7,351 bases of DNA, taken from Desulfurococcales archaeon (lineage in GTDB: Archaea > Thermoproteota > Thermoprotei_A > Sulfolobales > Desulfurococcaceae). This document shows positions 5,389-7,351 of the stretch, piece after piece. The notes under the pieces were generated by a model that was given only the letters and a program-made list of their open reading frames with translations, did no database searches and was not told the DNA's origin. The stretch is taken from positions 1-7,351 of the forward strand of contig JALSQP010000132.1 in NCBI GenBank assembly GCA_026985375.1. Direction: 5' to 3'. The position numbers were made by a program, and so were the translations under genes. Position 1 is the stretch's first letter, and every line of letters begins with the position of its first letter.

Positions 5389-5703
5389 TCAGTCTACTAT
5401 TATCACGTTTTCTGGTGGGTACCCTAGTTCGTCGATAAGTATCTGTTTTACTCTATGGCGATGATCTCCTTGTAGCTCTATTTTTCCATCTTTTACTGTT
5501 CCGCCGGTTGCAAGTCTTGATTTAAGTTTCTTTGCGAGCTTCTTTAAGTTCTCAGGGCTATCTACTAGCCCCTCGATTATTGTTACTTCTTTGCCGAACT
5601 TTCTCCTGTCTAGCCTTATCTTGATAACTTGTTGTTCACGTATTAATTGCTCACATATTTCTGGTGGTAGCCCGCCACAAATTGAAGATAGGTCGGAACT
5701 CAT
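5389..5703 (-). CDS. Translation initiation factor aIF1 (SUI1 family)
   Basis: Archaeal homologue of eIF1/SUI1, which binds the small ribosomal subunit near the P site and helps reject wrong start codons. From ATG 5703 it has 104 residues, the usual size. An N-terminal CGGLPPEICEQL (9-20) is typical of archaeal aIF1. The SUI1 fold follows with the basic loop RRKFGKEVTIIEGL (33-46), the LKSRLATGGTVKDGKIELQGDH stretch (60-81) and a C-terminal ending YPPENVIIVD. An in-frame TTG at 5715 would add four residues (MERK). The ATG has purine-rich GGAAAGG just upstream and the better family N-terminus, so I prefer it. It is divergent from rpo12 across about 117 nt and convergent with tfb. A TATA-like TTTTATAA lies on the minus strand near 5771-5764. 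Confidence 0.94.
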   Translation of the reverse strand: MSSDLSSICGGLPPEICEQLIREQQVIKIRLDRRKFGKEVTIIEGLVDSPENLKKLAKKLKSRLATGGTVKDGKIELQGDHRHRVKQILIDELGYPPENVIIVD

Positions 5704-5751
5704 CTTCCTTTCCAACCTGAGTATCTTGTTCCAGGTCTAGGTCTTGTATTG

Positions 5752-5771
5752 AAGGTTTAACCTTATAAAAC
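5752..5771. promoter_or_regulatory. Shared divergent promoter region with inverted repeat (aIF1 / rpo12)
   Basis: A perfect six-base inverted repeat, AAGGTT-T-AACCTT (5752-5764), abuts TTATAAAA (5763-5770). Read rightwards this can be the rpo12 TATA element with the repeat in the BRE position. Read leftwards, TTTTATAA is the likely aIF1 TATA with the repeat just downstream. A regulator bound to the repeat could touch both genes, but it may simply be AT-rich symmetry. Confidence 0.4.
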
Positions 5772-5820
5772 TTATATGGGTGTTAACAAGTAGTACCTAT
5801 ACGCAAGGGGTGGTGTATAA

Positions 5821-5964
5821 ATGGTTAGATACAAGTGCGGTAGGTGCGGATACGAGTTTGATGAGGAACAACTCCGCCTTCTTCCTGGAATTAGATGCCC
5901 TAATTGTGGATATGAGATAATATACAAAGTTGCTGCAAACTTCAGGCTGGTTAAGGCTGTTTAA
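5821..5964 (+). CDS. rpo12: DNA-directed RNA polymerase subunit P (Rpo12)
   Basis: Zinc-binding small subunit of archaeal RNA polymerase, equivalent to eukaryotic Rpb12, which sits at the Rpo3/Rpo10/Rpo11 assembly platform. ATG 5821 to TAA 5962-5964 encodes 47 residues: MVRYKCGRCGYEFD, with C6 and C9 as the first zinc pair, then LLPGIRCPNCGYEII, with C26 and C29 as the second, and a basic C-terminal tail FRLVKAV. The spacing CxxC-x16-CxxC and the PGIRCPNCG core are diagnostic. A strong ribosome binding site, GGGGTGGTG, ends five bases before the ATG. The gene is divergent from aIF1, and its stop lies one base from the stop of the convergent ureohydrolase. In many archaea rpo12 follows the ribosomal L37Ae gene; here no such gene is adjacent. 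Confidence 0.95.
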   Translation: MVRYKCGRCGYEFDEEQLRLLPGIRCPNCGYEIIYKVAANFRLVKAV

Positions 5965-5965
5965 T

Positions 5966-6832
5966 CTATTCTTGCCTCAAAATCGTCGTTATTTCTACAA
6001 GTAGTTTTGCAGCTAGTAAACTAGTGATATCGTTTACATCCTCGAGAGGATTAACTTCAACGATATCACCAGCCACTAGTTTGCCGTGGGTATGAATAAG
6101 TCTCAATAGTTCAATAACATTGATAGGATTTAGGCCCATAGGCTCTGGGTTGGAGACGCCAGGCGCGAATCCAGGATCTATTCCATCCATATCTATGCTG
6201 AGATAAATCCTCCTATCTTTTATAATTTCAATAAGTTCTTTTCTATGGTCTCTATCTATGTCGGATGGCATGTAAATCTTGATTTTGTCTTTATGTGCTT
6301 CAGTATACTGATACTCTTCAGGCGATATTGCTCGGGCGCCCACATAGATTATGGGTAGCCCTGTCTTCTCGGTTATTCTTCGCATAACTGTAGCGTGACT
6401 ATACTTGTTGCCGAGGTACTGGTCTCTCTGATCAAGATGAGCGTCAATAACAACTATCAGATCTATTTCATCACTTATGGCTTCAATGATAGGTAGTGTA
6501 ATCAGGTGTTCTCCACCCAGAACTATGAAGTTCTTGGAATAATCTTCTATAACACCCTTTACCACGTTCTTTATTCTCGTCAAAGATTCTATCACATCGC
6601 CCGGCGGTAGAGTGATGTCTCCTAGATCATTGAATATTATTAAATCTTCTACAGGCCTTGACGTGATCATCGAGAAAAACTCCAAATTGCATATCGCGTC
6701 TCTGATGCTTTTTGGCCCAAATCTTGTTCCTGGTTTGTAACTTGTTGTCCAATCCATGGGAGCACCAAGTATTATGAGGCCTTCATCCCCTTCGTTGCAT
6801 GGTATTTTCGGATGATCTGTTAAGAGATGCAT
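5966..6832 (-). CDS. speB: Agmatinase/arginase-family ureohydrolase (agmatinase-like)
   Basis: Binuclear manganese ureohydrolase, probably hydrolysing agmatine, or aminopropylagmatine as in the Thermococcus polyamine route, to release urea on the way to putrescine or spermidine. From ATG 6832 it has 288 residues, normal for archaeal agmatinases. Visible are TSYKPGTRFGPKSIR (30-44), GGEH with H109 (GGDH is more usual), DAHLD with D130, H132 and D134, SIDMDGIDPGFAPG with D214 and D216, and GDIVEVNP with E259. The open frame continues 88 codons upstream to 7096, but that part is antisense to glyS and shows no family likeness. In-frame GTG 6862 and TTG 6844 are alternative starts; no ribosome binding site clearly decides. 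The TATA-like sequence at 6909-6919 could serve this gene too. Confidence 0.9.
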   Translation of the reverse strand: MHLLTDHPKIPCNEGDEGLIILGAPMDWTTSYKPGTRFGPKSIRDAICNLEFFSMITSRPVEDLIIFNDLGDITLPPGDVIESLTRIKNVVKGVIEDYSKNFIVLGGEHLITLPIIEAISDEIDLIVVIDAHLDQRDQYLGNKYSHATVMRRITEKTGLPIIYVGARAISPEEYQYTEAHKDKIKIYMPSDIDRDHRKELIEIIKDRRIYLSIDMDGIDPGFAPGVSNPEPMGLNPINVIELLRLIHTHGKLVAGDIVEVNPLEDVNDITSLLAAKLLVEITTILRQE

Positions 6833-6908
6833 CCATGCAACCAAGGCGTTATCGCCACGCACAAAGCATTTATGACCAAGCGCCAAAATATCTAGGACAA
6901 TACGAGCT

Positions 6909-6919
6909 GATATATATTT
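6909..6919. promoter_or_regulatory. Symmetrical TATA element between ureohydrolase and glyS
   Basis: gatatatattt reads as a TATA element on both strands. It lies about 18-22 nt before the glyS ATG, which would place the start of transcription at or within a few bases of the ATG, so glyS may be leaderless or nearly so. On the minus strand it would start a ureohydrolase transcript near 6888, before all its candidate start codons. Confidence 0.45.
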
Positions 6920-6931
6920 GGGCTGGAAGCA

Positions 6932-7351
6932 ATGATTGCTAATAATGATAAGTACGAGATACTCGTTAAGATCGCGAAGAAGAGAGGAATATTCTGGCCA
7001 GCTTTCGAGATATACGGCGGTGTAGCGGGATTCTATGAGTATGGACCCATTGGTGTCCTGATAAAAAGGCGGATAATTGATGAATGGTTGAGACAAGTAG
7101 TTTATGGGCGTGGCGGCCTAGTAGTAGAGGTTGATACGCCAATAATAACGCCACGAATAATTCTGAAGGCGAGTGGTCACGAAGACAACTTTACTGATCC
7201 GGTTACGGAGTGCTTGAAATGTGGTAGGATGTTTAGAGCGGATCATCTAATCGAGGAGAGACTTGGAATTAACGCTGAGGGATTACCCCTGGATAAGATG
7301 GCCGAGATAATCCGTCAGAATAACATACGGTGTCCAGTTTGTGGAGGCGAG
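6932..7351 (+). CDS. glyS: Glycyl-tRNA synthetase (archaeal/eukaryotic alpha2 type), 3' partial
   Basis: Class II aminoacyl-tRNA synthetase charging tRNA-Gly; the first 140 residues are present and the gene runs off the right edge. The N-terminus MIANNDKYEILVKIAKKRGI leads into FWPAFEIYGGVAGFYEYGPIG (21-41), the hallmark opening of the dimeric GlyRS catalytic domain, then EVDTPIITPR (66-75) and SGHEDNFTDP (81-90). CLKC (94-97) and CPVC (134-137) supply paired cysteines of the zinc-binding insertion seen in archaeal enzymes. An in-frame TGA at 6908-6910 limits the N-terminus, and ATG 6932 is the only reasonable start. No good ribosome binding site precedes it, which agrees with a leaderless transcript. 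It is divergent from the ureohydrolase with 99 nt between starts. Confidence 0.96.
   Translation, partial: MIANNDKYEILVKIAKKRGIFWPAFEIYGGVAGFYEYGPIGVLIKRRIIDEWLRQVVYGRGGLVVEVDTPIITPRIILKASGHEDNFTDPVTECLKCGRMFRADHLIEERLGINAEGLPLDKMAEIIRQNNIRCPVCGGE

Noticed and set aside
6833..7096. 5' extension of the ureohydrolase ORF (88 more codons)
   Set aside because: It runs antisense to the start of glyS, shows no ureohydrolase likeness, and the family length fits the ATG at 6832.
1..7351. CRISPR array, insertion sequence or integrated element
   Set aside because: No repeat-spacer pattern, transposase, integrase or duplicated tRNA 3' end was seen. Similarities among the tRNAs are only conserved T-arm sequence.

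Overview
The window looks like a piece of a hyperthermophilic crenarchaeal chromosome, most likely Desulfurococcales-like; I do not name a species. The grounds are: transcription factor B and the small RNA polymerase subunit Rpo12, the archaeal SUI1-type initiation factor, an archaeal/eukaryotic-type glycyl-tRNA synthetase, three tRNA genes with archaeal introns at position 37/38, TATA/BRE promoters, GGTG-type ribosome binding sites, and AT-rich spacers with GC-rich RNA genes.

Layout. 1-1251 (+) is an ArsB/NhaD-type membrane transporter cut by the left edge. 1252-1794 has no confident gene; it holds a GC-rich, structure-prone island (about 1415-1490) and a possible 46-residue small ORF (1556-1696). 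Next come tRNA-Cys(GCA) (-, 31-nt intron), a 60-residue ribbon-helix-helix protein (+), tRNA-Met(CAT) (+, 42-nt intron) and tRNA-Pro(TGG) (+). A class I/II aminotransferase (-, 2802-4010) is followed by tRNA-Gln(TTG) (-, 21-nt intron). The right part is an information-processing block: tfb (+), aIF1 (-), rpo12 (+), an agmatinase/arginase-family ureohydrolase (-) and the first 140 residues of glyS (+).

How the genes work together. Most of the window serves gene expression: promoter recognition (TFB), RNA polymerase assembly (Rpo12), start-codon selection (aIF1), tRNA charging (GlyRS) and four tRNAs. The metabolic genes are an aminotransferase of unknown substrate and a ureohydrolase that probably feeds polyamine synthesis. 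Nearly every gene seems to have its own promoter. tfb and aIF1 converge, as do rpo12 and the ureohydrolase. aIF1/rpo12 and ureohydrolase/glyS diverge from compact shared spacers.

I found no defence system, mobile element, CRISPR array or obviously new multigene system. The points most worth a second look are the unexplained GC-rich island at 1415-1490, the crenarchaeal-style TFB zinc ribbon lacking two of its four cysteines, the near-minimal tRNA introns, and three genes whose longest-ORF start appears wrong (for tfb and the aminotransferase, a GTG buried in the ribosome binding site; for the ureohydrolase, an extension running antisense to glyS).
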